A DNA stretch of 64,000 bases from Caminibacter pacificus (GTDB lineage: Bacteria > Campylobacterota > Campylobacteria > Campylobacterales > Nautiliaceae): the NCBI RefSeq assembly GCF_003752135.1, contig NZ_RJVK01000002.1, positions 124,001 to 188,000 on the forward strand, in the 5' to 3' direction. The notes below the pieces were generated by a model. That model did no database searches. It was given only the letters and a program-made list of their open reading frames with translations, and was not told the origin of the DNA. The translations under genes and the position numbers were made by a program. This document shows positions 1-8,927 of the stretch, piece after piece. Position 1 is the first letter of the stretch. Each line of letters begins with the position of its first letter.

Positions 1-454
1 TCTTCATTTCGCCGCTCATGCTTTTATGAAACCGGGTCTTTTTATAAGCTCACAGATTTTAGAACAAAACAAAAAATATATATTCAAAGGCACATTGAAA
101 AATCTCAATAAATTTGCCGCTTTTATGATTGGTGCTATGTTTTTAGGGGTGATTTCCCTTCCTCCAAGCCCTATGTTTTTCAGTGAAATATACGGATTTA
201 AAGCGATGATTGACATTGCAAAAGATTCAAATTATTTCTTTTTAATGATTGGAGCCGTTTTTATTCTTTTAATACTCCTTAGCATTATATTTTACAGATT
301 CGTTCATATTTATCAGGATATGCAATACATTGGAGATGAAAAAGAAAAAACAGTTTATAAAAGCGAAATGATTGCGATTCTAATTCTTTTTATTTCAACC
401 GCCTTGCTTTTACTTCCACAAAGTTTTGATTTTATTGAAGGGATTATGAAATGA
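1..454 (+). CDS. Proton-pumping membrane subunit, HyfF/NuoM-like (partial, 5' end outside window)
   Basis: This is the C-terminal part of an antiporter-like membrane subunit of the NuoL/M/N and HyfF family, which carries ion translocation in complex I and group 4 hydrogenases. The reading frame is open from the first bases of the window. It reads LHFAAHAFMKPGLF, the conserved 'H..NHA..K..LF' region of the family, so the ATG at 26 is internal. Later come the GVISLPPSPMFFSE motif and two hydrophobic segments. The stop overlaps the start of the next gene (451-454), so the genes are translationally coupled. The subtype (HyfF rather than NuoM or MrpD) is inferred from the neighbours. Confidence 0.85.
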   Translation, partial: LHFAAHAFMKPGLFISSQILEQNKKYIFKGTLKNLNKFAAFMIGAMFLGVISLPPSPMFFSEIYGFKAMIDIAKDSNYFFLMIGAVFILLILLSIIFYRFVHIYQDMQYIGDEKEKTVYKSEMIAILILFISTALLLLPQSFDFIEGIMK

Positions 455-1815
455 GATTAATTGCCAGATTTGCACTTGATAAGTTAGATAACTTTGAAAT
501 AATTGATGTTTATGACAATAAAATCGAACGCCAAAGCGTAGATAAAAAAAATCCGACAGTTAAATCACTTATGCCAAAATACCCCTCAGCCATTTGGATG
601 GAGAGAAAAATAAGAGATGAGTTCGGAATAGAATTTGAAGGGGCGTTTGACAATAGACCTCTTGTAAAACACGAAAGATTTCCAAAACACATCTATCCTT
701 TAAGAAAAGATTTTAATAAAAAAGAGATTGATTTCACGGTATTCACTCCTTACAAATACGAAGAAATCGAAGGAGATAACGTCTTTGTAGTACCTGTGGG
801 ACCAATTCATGCAGGAATTATAGAACCAGGACATTTTCAGTTTTCCCAAGCAGGTGAAGAGATACTTCATCTTGAAGTTAGGCACTATTACAAGTACCGC
901 GGAATTGAAAAAATGGTTGAAAACAAAATTCCTCAAGAAATCAAAAAAATAGTTGAAAGAATCAGCGGAAATGAAAGCATTGCCTATCAAATTGCCTTTA
1001 TGGATATTTTAGCTCAAGCAAGCGAAAGTGAAATTCCGAATTCCCTTAAACAAAAATATTTTACTCTTCTTGAACTTGAAAGAATTATTCATCACTTAAC
1101 TGATTTAGGGTTTATACCAAATGACGCGGGATTTGGTGCTGCACTTGCATTTATGAGCAAATTAGCAGAAGATGCAAGAAGAGTTATGGCAAAAATCACG
1201 GGACACAGATTCGGATTCGGGGCGATAAAAGAGGAAGTTGAAATTGACTATCAAGAACTTACCAAATTTATAGATTATTTAAAAAAAGAAGTTGAGTTTT
1301 TTGAAGACTGGATAAACGTTATTGCAAGTTTATGGGACAGATTTAATACCACAGGGGCTTTAAGCAGACAAAAGGCTGTAAAATATGGAGTTGTGGGTGT
1401 GGCGGCGAGAGCCAGCGGAATTGAAATTGATGTGAGAAACAATCTTTTTTATAAAAACTTCGGATATAAAATGCAGCTTGGAAATAAAGGCGAAGTATCG
1501 GATAGATTTAGAGTAAGAATAAAAGAAGTTTTAAATTCAATTGAAATGATAAAAAATTTCAAAACCGATAAAAAAGAAAAACTGATACTTAATAACTTTA
1601 AAGACGGAGAATATATGAGTTTTGTAGAAAGCTCTATCGGTGAGCTTTTTATGTATATGAAAATTAAAGAAGGTATAGTCGACAGATTTTACGTACGTGA
1701 CCCGTCACACATAAATTGGCAGGCGTTTCACACTACAATTTACAAAGATATTATTGCCGATTTTCCGCTTATTAATAAAAGTTTTGATTTAAGTTATGCC
1801 GGAAACGATTTATAA
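451..1815 (+). CDS. NuoC-NuoD fusion / group 4 hydrogenase large-subunit homologue without any cysteine
   Basis: The 454-residue protein joins a NuoC-like N-terminal domain (about 1-95, with the REF.I.FEG and PLRKDF regions) to a NuoD/hydrogenase large-subunit domain (about 120-454), as in HycE and HyfG. NiFe hydrogenases bind the metal through RxCGxC and DPCxxC. Here the equivalents are R170-I-S-G-N-E and D417-P-S-H-I-N, and the whole protein contains no cysteine. It therefore cannot hold a NiFe centre of the known type. The family is known to include such cysteine-less members (Ehr complexes, and NuoD itself). A role in coupling electron transfer to ion pumping is likely, but the electron donor and acceptor are unknown. 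Confidence 0.88.
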   Translation: MRLIARFALDKLDNFEIIDVYDNKIERQSVDKKNPTVKSLMPKYPSAIWMERKIRDEFGIEFEGAFDNRPLVKHERFPKHIYPLRKDFNKKEIDFTVFTPYKYEEIEGDNVFVVPVGPIHAGIIEPGHFQFSQAGEEILHLEVRHYYKYRGIEKMVENKIPQEIKKIVERISGNESIAYQIAFMDILAQASESEIPNSLKQKYFTLLELERIIHHLTDLGFIPNDAGFGAALAFMSKLAEDARRVMAKITGHRFGFGAIKEEVEIDYQELTKFIDYLKKEVEFFEDWINVIASLWDRFNTTGALSRQKAVKYGVVGVAARASGIEIDVRNNLFYKNFGYKMQLGNKGEVSDRFRVRIKEVLNSIEMIKNFKTDKKEKLILNNFKDGEYMSFVESSIGELFMYMKIKEGIVDRFYVRDPSHINWQAFHTTIYKDIIADFPLINKSFDLSYAGNDL

Positions 1816-1824
1816 AGGATAAAA

Positions 1825-2325
1825 ATGCTAAGATTCTGGGAAAAAAGAATTAAAACGGGAATAGTTACCGAAAATTTAGAATTTGACAAAGAACTTGAAG
1901 AAATTAAAAAACAGATAAAAAACAAAATCAAAAAACATTTTGCCGGAAGCCTGGCAATAAGAATGGTTGACAGCGGAAGCTGTAACGCATGCGAAGCCGA
2001 ATGTAACGCTTTAAGCAACCCCTATTATGACTTAGAGAGACTCGGAATACATTTTGTAGCAAGCCCGAGACACGCGGACGTTATGTTTTTAAGCGGTGTA
2101 ATGACTATGAATATGTACCATCATGCAATAGACTGTTATAACCAGATGCCATCACCTAAATGGGTAATTGCAATAGGAGATTGTGTAAAAGATTTGGGAG
2201 TTTTTGAAAAAACATACGCAATAAAAGGAAATGATTTAAACATAGACTATTTTATCCCGGGTTGTCCTCCAAACCCGAAAGATATAATAAAAGGACTTTT
2301 GGAATTTTTAAAAACTTTTGAATAA
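1825..2325 (+). CDS. NuoB / group 4 hydrogenase small-subunit homologue (HyfI/HycG-like)
   Basis: This 166-residue iron-sulfur subunit sits 9 bases after the large subunit. The proximal 4Fe-4S ligands look complete: C53 and C56 in GSCNACEAEC, C120 in AIGDC, and C147 in IPGCPP. The stretch ERLGIHFVASPRHADV is typical of the group 4 hydrogenase/NuoB family. The cluster thus survives although its large-subunit partner has lost the NiFe ligands, as expected for an Ehr-type or complex I-like module. No HyfH/NuoI-type ferredoxin gene lies between the large and small subunits, unlike the E. coli hyf order. This is the last gene of the operon; the next gene is convergent and begins 2 bases away. Confidence 0.87.
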   Translation: MLRFWEKRIKTGIVTENLEFDKELEEIKKQIKNKIKKHFAGSLAIRMVDSGSCNACEAECNALSNPYYDLERLGIHFVASPRHADVMFLSGVMTMNMYHHAIDCYNQMPSPKWVIAIGDCVKDLGVFEKTYAIKGNDLNIDYFIPGCPPNPKDIIKGLLEFLKTFE

Positions 2326-2326
2326 A

Positions 2327-2731
2327 CTAATCCACAAAAAAATTTTTTACAATATCTTCCGGAATTCTCTTCGGTCTTTGGGTTTTAAAATCCACAAAAA
2401 CCCATTCGCTAAAGCCGTGGGTAATGAGTTTGTCGTTTTTATAGATTTCATATTTTCTGATTACAAGCAGCTTTTTAACCTCATCAATCCATGTTTTCAA
2501 AACAAGCTCGTCCCCCTCAAACGCCGGAAGTTTATATTCTATGCAGTGTTTTCTCGCAACCCAGCTGACTCCGTGTGTTTTATAGTATTCAACACCGAAG
2601 CCCTCATAGGTGGAGTGTTCCATTGCAATATTTATCATCCATTCGAGATATTTCAGGTTATTAACGTGCCCGTTAAAATCGATATCTTCTTTTGATACGA
2701 CAATTTTTTTTTCGTAAATTTTAGGTTTCAT
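2327..2731 (-). CDS. Acyl-CoA thioesterase, hot-dog fold (4HBT/YbgC type)
   Basis: The protein of 134 residues has the 4-hydroxybenzoyl-CoA thioesterase signature DIDFNGHVNNLKYLEW near residue 17, in which the Asp and the HVNN segment form the active site. The hot-dog length (about 130-150 residues) matches. Its substrate cannot be read from the sequence; acyl-CoA or acyl-ACP hydrolysis is the family activity. The start at 2731 is preceded by a GAGG ribosome site. It converges on the hydrogenase-like operon with only one base between the stops and is oriented with the signalling operon upstream, from which it is separated by 26 bases. Confidence 0.85.
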   Translation of the reverse strand: MKPKIYEKKIVVSKEDIDFNGHVNNLKYLEWMINIAMEHSTYEGFGVEYYKTHGVSWVARKHCIEYKLPAFEGDELVLKTWIDEVKKLLVIRKYEIYKNDKLITHGFSEWVFVDFKTQRPKRIPEDIVKNFFVD

Positions 2732-2757
2732 ACCGGCCTCTTTTTTAAATAATTATA

Positions 2758-4680
2758 TTAAATTAAAACCGGTTTTGAAAAATAATACCCTTGCGAATAA
2801 TCAATTCCAAGCTCACATACTTTTTGAAAAATCTCCTCCGTTTCTACAAATTCCGCAATCGTTTTTATATTGTTTGAATTTGCAAAATCCACAATAGCTT
2901 TTACGATACTTTGAGAAAAACTATCGTTTGGTAAATCCCTAATAAGTGTTCCGTCAATTTTTAGAAAATCGGGTTGATATTTTTTGAGCCTGATAAAATT
3001 CGAATATCCGGTACCGAAATCGTCAATAGCGATTTTAACGCCTAATGATTTTATTTTTTTAATAAATTCTTCAAGTTCTTGAGAACTTCTTGAATTCGCA
3101 TCTTCTAATAACTCGAAAGTCACTCTGCTTGCGATATCAGGATTTTCCTGAAGTAATTTATAAATATAATTTCTTGTAGACGCTTTTTCTATATCTATCT
3201 CCGAAATATTTATACTTAGCTCTTTTAATTTTTTTAGTTTTTCAAAGCTTATATTCAAAACTTCATACGTAATTCTTGAATAAAAACTTCCTTTTTTTGC
3301 AATATCCAAAAATACCGCCGGGACTATATAGTTTCCGTCTTTATGGATTCTCACAAGCGTTTCGTATTTTTCTATTTTTTTAGTTTTATTATTGATTATC
3401 GGTTGATATACGCACATAAAAAGTTTTTTATCAAGTGCCTCTTTTATCAAATGCAAAACCTCAAGATTTTGTTTTGAGACTTTTTTCATTTGTTCTTTTA
3501 GATTTGTTGCGATTATAAAACTACGATGATCTTTCAATATTTTTCTTATTCCAAGACGCGCGTTTTCATAAGCGTCTTTTCCAATAGCGACACTAATCAA
3601 AATAGATATATCATACTCCAACCCTTGAATATTAATAGTAGAGTTATTAATATTTTTTTGATATTCTCTTAATTCTTTAATAACTTTCCCAAAATCGTAA
3701 TTTTCAAGTTCACCTGCTATTGCAAACTCTCCGTTATCTAAGTAAAAAATTTTTTTAAAACATTTCGGCATACTACTTTTTAATATTTCTTCGAATTTTT
3801 TCTCAAGTCTTTCGGTGAATTCCTCACCAAAAAGGCTTCTTAAATTTTCAAAATTTTCAATATAAATTTCAGCCACTAAAGGATTTTGATGAGTATTTAT
3901 ATAATCGAGCAAAAGTCTTCTTGGTTTCATCATATCGTCAATATCATATGCGAGCATAATATACTCTTTTAGCTCGTCATTTTCATAAAAAGGTTTAATA
4001 ATCGCATTTAGATATTTTATTTCATCTCTTTTCGTAAATACTTTTAAAATTCCGTTAAAAATCACATGTTCTTTTAACGATTCAAAATTAACATTTCCAA
4101 AAAATATACTTTCAAAATTTTTATTTTGAATTTCTACGAACTCATATCCCAAAATATTTAAAAGAGCTTGATTAGCATAAGTGATTTTGTGATTTTTGTC
4201 TATTTTACAAACAAGTGAAGATTTATCGACTATATCCTGATACTGCTTTAATAACGAATAATATTTTTTTGCATTTGTTTTATTAACATAATCTTTTATA
4301 ATTTTTTCAAGAACGGAAATAATCTGCTCTAAATCAATAGGTTTCAAAATAAAGCCGTCAACTCCGATTTTTATTGCATCTAAAAAATATTCGGTTTCGT
4401 TATAAGCCGTTACGACGATTGTATAAACGTTATCGTCAATTTTTTTTATCTCTCTTAACATATCAAGCCCGTTCATTTTAGGCATATTAATATCAGTAAT
4501 AACCAAATCGAATTTTTCACTTTTAAATTTTTGAAGTCCTTCTTCTCCGTTTGTCGCCGTTTTCAGGTTTATAAAAAATCTTTTTAACAAGTTCCCTATC
4601 GTATTTCGAGCCTCTTCGTTATCTTCTACGAAAAGTACTTTTAACTGTTTCGTTTTTTCGATTATTTTCTCAAAACTCAT
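2758..4680 (-). CDS. Response regulator with REC-PAS-degenerate GGDEF-EAL domains (probable c-di-GMP phosphodiesterase)
   Basis: This 640-residue regulator has a receiver domain (1-125: acidic pair E19/D20, phospho-acceptor D63 in DINMPKMNG, Lys in LKPID), a PAS-like segment (about 150-245), a GGDEF-like segment, and an EAL domain (about 400-640). The GGDEF site reads DNGEFA, so diguanylate cyclase activity is improbable. The EAL domain keeps E(T)LVR, IDDFGTGYSN, LKIDGTLI, AEFVET and GYYFSKP, so cyclic-di-GMP hydrolysis is likely. Its ATG overlaps the stop of the kinase gene (4677-4680), making the kinase the probable phosphate donor. Confidence 0.88.
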   Translation of the reverse strand: MSFEKIIEKTKQLKVLFVEDNEEARNTIGNLLKRFFINLKTATNGEEGLQKFKSEKFDLVITDINMPKMNGLDMLREIKKIDDNVYTIVVTAYNETEYFLDAIKIGVDGFILKPIDLEQIISVLEKIIKDYVNKTNAKKYYSLLKQYQDIVDKSSLVCKIDKNHKITYANQALLNILGYEFVEIQNKNFESIFFGNVNFESLKEHVIFNGILKVFTKRDEIKYLNAIIKPFYENDELKEYIMLAYDIDDMMKPRRLLLDYINTHQNPLVAEIYIENFENLRSLFGEEFTERLEKKFEEILKSSMPKCFKKIFYLDNGEFAIAGELENYDFGKVIKELREYQKNINNSTINIQGLEYDISILISVAIGKDAYENARLGIRKILKDHRSFIIATNLKEQMKKVSKQNLEVLHLIKEALDKKLFMCVYQPIINNKTKKIEKYETLVRIHKDGNYIVPAVFLDIAKKGSFYSRITYEVLNISFEKLKKLKELSINISEIDIEKASTRNYIYKLLQENPDIASRVTFELLEDANSRSSQELEEFIKKIKSLGVKIAIDDFGTGYSNFIRLKKYQPDFLKIDGTLIRDLPNDSFSQSIVKAIVDFANSNNIKTIAEFVETEEIFQKVCELGIDYSQGYYFSKPVLI

Positions 4681-6137
4681 TTTGCATCCTTACTCAAAAC
4701 GATCCTAAATACCGCTCCCTCTTCATCATTATATTGCAAAATTTCTCCTCCTAACCTCTGCTCCACAATATTTTTACTCATATACAACCCTAATCCGGTA
4801 CCGTTTTTTTCATTTTTAGTCGTAAAGTAAGGCTCGAAAATTTTATCTTTATATTTTTCATCAACCCCTCCTCCGTTATCTTTTACCTCAATTATACATT
4901 TATCGTCATTTTCAAAAATTTCTATAACGATTTTTGGATTATCAACTTTTCTCTCAATCAATATATCCTCGGCATTTTTTATAAGATTTAAAAGTACTTG
5001 TTTTAATTCATTAGGATAAGTTTTTATCTTTTGTTTACATTTTAAATGATTTTTAATTTTTATATTTTTATTTTTTAGAGAAGAAGAAGCTATGTTTAAA
5101 ACTTCTTGCAATATTTCATCAAAATCCACTTCTCTTTTTTCATTATCTTTTCTATAAAATTTTCTAAAATCATCTATAGTGGAACTCAAATGTTTTATCA
5201 TTTTTTTTATAGTTTCAAGATTTCTTTTAGTTTTTTGAGGATTATTTTCGTTTAGCATCATATCCATTTCCATATCCGCTACAACCCCACCGATTACGTT
5301 TAACGGCTGTCTCCATTGATGAGCAATCATACTAAGAAGTTCACCCATTAAAGCAAGACGAGATTGCATAATGAGCTGTCTGTCTTTTTCTCTACTTTTT
5401 TCGACCTCTTCTTTTACTCTGCTCTCCAATGTTTTGTTCAGTTCTTTCAATCTATCCAAAAGTTTTTGCATTTTTTTCTGACGTGAGATATCATAAAATA
5501 AGAAAATAGAAAGTATTACTACAGAAAGCAACAACACTGAAATAAATAAAAACAAAGATTTTTTCAAAATTATCAAATTACTATCGATATAAGAAAGAGG
5601 TTCCGTAGAGAAATCTATTACGATTAAATAACTGACTTTAGAATCATTATCCAATACAGGATATACATAAGTAGTCCAAACACCTTTGATATCTTGTTTA
5701 TAATAGATAGGTTTTTTCGTTTTTATCGCTTTTAACCACAAATCTTTTCTAGTCGGTTCAAATCTTTCATTAAAATCAAACCTATCTTTAGGATTAAGGC
5801 TCCCATCTCCAATAACTCTAAAAAATTTACCGTCATAATAAGTTAAAAATACGTTTTTAAAATCGCTTGTAATATATGTACTCAAATACAAATCTAACTC
5901 GCTTCTTAATTTCGGTTGTTTTTCCAATACTACTTTTATATTTCCATATTTTAGCAAAATATATCTTTCAATGTTTCTTGAAAAACTCTTTACTTCTTTT
6001 AATAAGAAATCAAATGTATCTTCCGATATACGTTTTTCTACATTTTTAAAAGTAATCCATATTACCATACTAAACAAAAACATTACAATAATCAAAAACA
6101 CTAAGAAAAAAACGCTTTTTGACTGTTTTGAATTCAT
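4677..6137 (-). CDS. Membrane sensor histidine kinase
   Basis: The 486-residue kinase has two transmembrane segments (about 8-30 and 193-215) that enclose a periplasmic sensor domain of about 160 residues, probably of Cache/PAS fold. A coiled coil (218-260) leads to the H-box MIAHQWRQPLN with H273. An ATPase domain follows with LLNLIKNAEDI (N-box), DNGGG (G1), FTTKN and GTGLGLYMSK (G2). The HQWRQPLN variant is common in Campylobacterota kinases. The gene overlaps both neighbours by 4 bases (ATGA type), which ties it to the downstream REC-EAL regulator and the upstream periplasmic protein. Confidence 0.9.
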   Translation of the reverse strand: MNSKQSKSVFFLVFLIIVMFLFSMVIWITFKNVEKRISEDTFDFLLKEVKSFSRNIERYILLKYGNIKVVLEKQPKLRSELDLYLSTYITSDFKNVFLTYYDGKFFRVIGDGSLNPKDRFDFNERFEPTRKDLWLKAIKTKKPIYYKQDIKGVWTTYVYPVLDNDSKVSYLIVIDFSTEPLSYIDSNLIILKKSLFLFISVLLLSVVILSIFLFYDISRQKKMQKLLDRLKELNKTLESRVKEEVEKSREKDRQLIMQSRLALMGELLSMIAHQWRQPLNVIGGVVADMEMDMMLNENNPQKTKRNLETIKKMIKHLSSTIDDFRKFYRKDNEKREVDFDEILQEVLNIASSSLKNKNIKIKNHLKCKQKIKTYPNELKQVLLNLIKNAEDILIERKVDNPKIVIEIFENDDKCIIEVKDNGGGVDEKYKDKIFEPYFTTKNEKNGTGLGLYMSKNIVEQRLGGEILQYNDEEGAVFRIVLSKDAK

Positions 6138-6520
6138 TCTAAAAAGTCCTCAAATTCTTTTGAAATATATAAATGATATTTTTCCAGTTCTTTTTTTCTA
6201 AGTCTTAACTGAGGTCTTCCTTTTCTCCAATAAAAAGCGCCTATTGCATTTTTATTGTTTTTAAATTTATAATAATCGAGTAAAAATCTAGGTTTAGTAC
6301 AATTTTTATCTACATCCCCTATAATTACATCAGCTTTTTTACAGCTTTTCACCACTATCAATACTCTAGAATTGGCATTTTTTATATCCGGATTGTTTGT
6401 AAGCACATAAACTACCGGTTTTTGAAAAAGAGTTGAAAATAATTTTTCAAAAAGTTCTATTTTAGCCGATGCGAATAACAACACTACTGAAAAAAACAAT
6501 AAAATTATTACTTTTTTCAA
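6134..6520 (-). CDS. Small periplasmic protein of unknown function in the sensing operon
   Basis: I do not recognise this 128-residue protein with confidence. It has an N-terminal signal peptide (hydrophobic 4-17, ending near ASA) and two cysteines (in KSCKKADV and DKNCTK) that could form a disulfide. The C-terminal half, FYWRKGRPQLRLRKKELE followed by LYISKEFEDFL, faintly recalls the end of YfiR-type (DUF4154) periplasmic proteins, which control cyclic-di-GMP signalling; that resemblance is only by eye. It overlaps the receptor gene (6517-6520) and the kinase gene (6134-6137), so it may relay a signal from the outer membrane protein to the kinase sensor domain. Confidence 0.6.
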   Translation of the reverse strand: MKKVIILLFFSVVLLFASAKIELFEKLFSTLFQKPVVYVLTNNPDIKNANSRVLIVVKSCKKADVIIGDVDKNCTKPRFLLDYYKFKNNKNAIGAFYWRKGRPQLRLRKKELEKYHLYISKEFEDFLE

Positions 6521-8388
6521 AACATATACTCCACTGATAAAGTTATGCTTCTCTCAAGCAAAGGCGTAGTTATTACATCTCTTTCTTGTGTATTCATATC
6601 TATAGTTAAATAACCGTTTTCATAGCGTTTATTAAGAATATTTTGAGCTTTTAAAGAGATAGAAAAGTTATCGTTAACGTTATATTTAACTCCACCGTTT
6701 AAGTCGTAACCTCTTTTCGAAGAATCACCGAATTTTGAATATCTAAACACCAAACTTTCAAATAAATCGAATTTTTTTATTCTATGTGTGTTTAAAAAAA
6801 TTATTCTTATAATTTTCTTAATAGGAGCGTCTTCCAAAATCATATCGCTTGCATCAATTACAAAATCGTTAATAATATTGTAATTTTTGTGATATCTAAC
6901 ATTAAAAATTTTAAGTTTCATAGGTTCCGGAATACTTTGTAATCCTTCTTTCGTAAATAAAAGATAATTACTATGTTTAGCATACATATAAATACCTTCT
7001 ATATTACTGCTTGAATTTAATTGTCTTTTATATTTAAAAATAAAAACGTTAGTTTTTTGCGGTTCAATATTTCTACTATCACCTAAAAGAGTAGAAATAA
7101 GATATGGAGGAATACCGAATTCATAATGATAGAAAAACAGCTTAAAAACGTCATTTTTATCTAAAAGATACGTATTTCCTATTTTGTATTGTTTTAACTT
7201 CCTATCGTTAATATTGTCAGATTCATAAATCGAATACGCTGCTCCTAACGTTAAAATGGCATTTTTCAAATATTGATAATTATTTTCCATAAATGCAGTA
7301 TAAATATCCTGTCTTTTAACTCCTTCGTAATCGAAATAATAAGAATTTAATTTTATGGTAGGATAATCCATTCTTTTAAATCTAGCACTAACACCGGTTA
7401 CGAATTTATTTTTCGAAGTTGTTTTTTTATATACGAATTCCGTAGTATGAACTTTACCTATTCCTTTGATTAATACGTCATACAAAGGAATATTAAATTG
7501 TAAAGAATAAAAAACCGGGGTAGGACTTTCGGCAAAAACAGATTTATCGTTTGTATAATCCAAAGAGTATTTGAAAGTAAAGTTATCGTTAAATTTATGA
7601 TCTATACCAAAATGTAAATATTTAGTCCAAACCAACGACTTCTTAATATTTCCGTCTACACTCAATCCTAAAAAAGAGTGCTGTTTATAAAAAATCGTAC
7701 TTAAAAGATATCTGGTTTTTTCATTATAAACAGACAAAAGATAATGATAAGTAAGAGAATCTCTATTTAAAAGCGTATCTTTATAAGGAATCGTTTTATG
7801 TCCGATATAATCTCTGGAAAAATGAGTATAAACGTTATACTTTCCTGAGTTAGCAAAATCCACTACCTGGGAATTACTTTTAAACGTACCGTAACTCGTA
7901 GCAATTCTAGTACCTTCATCTCTTTTCGCGTCTTTAGAATAAAGTTTAATAATAATATACGCAGGTTCCGGACTTAATTCATACGTCGGAGACATATAAT
8001 AAATTTCGATATGATCTATAAAACTCAAATCAATTTTCGAATATAAAAACAAAGCATTATCGTATTTTGCGGTTGTTAGTTCTTGATTATCAAGAAAAAT
8101 TCTTACACCTACGGTATTATAGGGAATAAAATACGAATTCCACGGGTCGGTTATTCCATATCTGTTTTCTCCATATCCGATAATCGTATGTTTTAATACG
8201 TCAGAAAGATATTTTGCTTGCATCATATCAAGCTGATATCTCGTAATTACATAAGAAATCCCCGCACTTTCTTGCATAGTTTTTTTGGATAAATCTTCAC
8301 TCTTTTCTATTTTATTTAAAAGCATATTCAAATCACCTGCAAATAAAATAGAAAAGAAGAGGAGAAAAGAAAGTAATCTCATCGCCAT
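6517..8388 (-). CDS. TonB-dependent receptor-like outer membrane protein
   Basis: The 623-residue protein begins with a signal peptide (residues 3-17, cut near LFAG). A plug-like domain follows: AGISYVITRYQLDMMQA, SDVLKH, VRIFLDNQELTTA and FIDHIEIYY match the plug of TonB-dependent receptors. The rest is a beta-barrel of alternating strands ending in a terminal Phe (VEYMF), the usual BAM recognition end. I see no clear TonB box before the plug. With a histidine kinase and EAL regulator in the same operon, a sensing role rather than nutrient import is plausible. The ligand is unknown. The start overlaps the PEBP gene by 10 bases. Confidence 0.82.
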   Translation of the reverse strand: MAMRLLSFLLFFSILFAGDLNMLLNKIEKSEDLSKKTMQESAGISYVITRYQLDMMQAKYLSDVLKHTIIGYGENRYGITDPWNSYFIPYNTVGVRIFLDNQELTTAKYDNALFLYSKIDLSFIDHIEIYYMSPTYELSPEPAYIIIKLYSKDAKRDEGTRIATSYGTFKSNSQVVDFANSGKYNVYTHFSRDYIGHKTIPYKDTLLNRDSLTYHYLLSVYNEKTRYLLSTIFYKQHSFLGLSVDGNIKKSLVWTKYLHFGIDHKFNDNFTFKYSLDYTNDKSVFAESPTPVFYSLQFNIPLYDVLIKGIGKVHTTEFVYKKTTSKNKFVTGVSARFKRMDYPTIKLNSYYFDYEGVKRQDIYTAFMENNYQYLKNAILTLGAAYSIYESDNINDRKLKQYKIGNTYLLDKNDVFKLFFYHYEFGIPPYLISTLLGDSRNIEPQKTNVFIFKYKRQLNSSSNIEGIYMYAKHSNYLLFTKEGLQSIPEPMKLKIFNVRYHKNYNIINDFVIDASDMILEDAPIKKIIRIIFLNTHRIKKFDLFESLVFRYSKFGDSSKRGYDLNGGVKYNVNDNFSISLKAQNILNKRYENGYLTIDMNTQERDVITTPLLERSITLSVEYMF

Positions 8389-8903
8389 CCTCTCGCATAT
8401 AATCCCATAATCGAAGCTTTTGCTATTGCATGTTGCTCTATAGCTTTTGCGATTATTTGAGGATTGGTTTCTCTTTTGACTTTAAAACCTGCAACATTTA
8501 AAGCATATACGGTTATAATGTATCTATGTGGAGGCCCCGGAGGCGGACAAGGACCACCGTATCCAATCTCTCCGTAGTCGTTTATAGTCTGATATCCCAA
8601 ATCAAAATATTCGCTAACCGGACTTCCGGCATTTTCGGGGAATTCGGTCACGTTAGTCGGTATATTTATAACAACCCAATGCCACCATCCGTGACCTGTC
8701 GGCGCATCAGGGTCAAACATCGTTATTGCAAATGATTTAGTCTCCTTAGGAGCATCTTTCCATATAAGCGTAGGTGATATATTTTCTCCACCGCACGCCG
8801 GATACACGTGTTTAAGTGAAATTTTCTCCTTAAAATCAGGAGAATATAAAGTAAATGCCATACTCATAACTACCCCTCCAATCAATAATAGCAACTTTTT
8901 CAT
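8379..8903 (-). CDS. PEBP-family protein (YbhB/YbcL, Raf kinase inhibitor-like), secreted
   Basis: The phosphatidylethanolamine-binding-protein fold is clear from MFDPDAPTGHGWWHWVVINIP split over the ligand pocket and YGGPCPPPGPPHRY. The start is placed at the ATG at 8903: it has an AAAGGAG ribosome site six bases upstream and gives a signal peptide (MKKLLLLIGGVVMSMA). An earlier in-frame ATG at 8927 has no such site. Two cysteines remain after cleavage. Bacterial members are periplasmic or cytoplasmic with unclear substrates. As first gene of the operon it may bind a small molecule sensed by the receptor and kinase downstream; this is inference from position only. Confidence 0.88.
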   Translation of the reverse strand: MKKLLLLIGGVVMSMAFTLYSPDFKEKISLKHVYPACGGENISPTLIWKDAPKETKSFAITMFDPDAPTGHGWWHWVVINIPTNVTEFPENAGSPVSEYFDLGYQTINDYGEIGYGGPCPPPGPPHRYIITVYALNVAGFKVKRETNPQIIAKAIEQHAIAKASIMGLYARGWR

Positions 8904-8927
8904 CCCCTTCTCCTTTTCTAATCCCAT

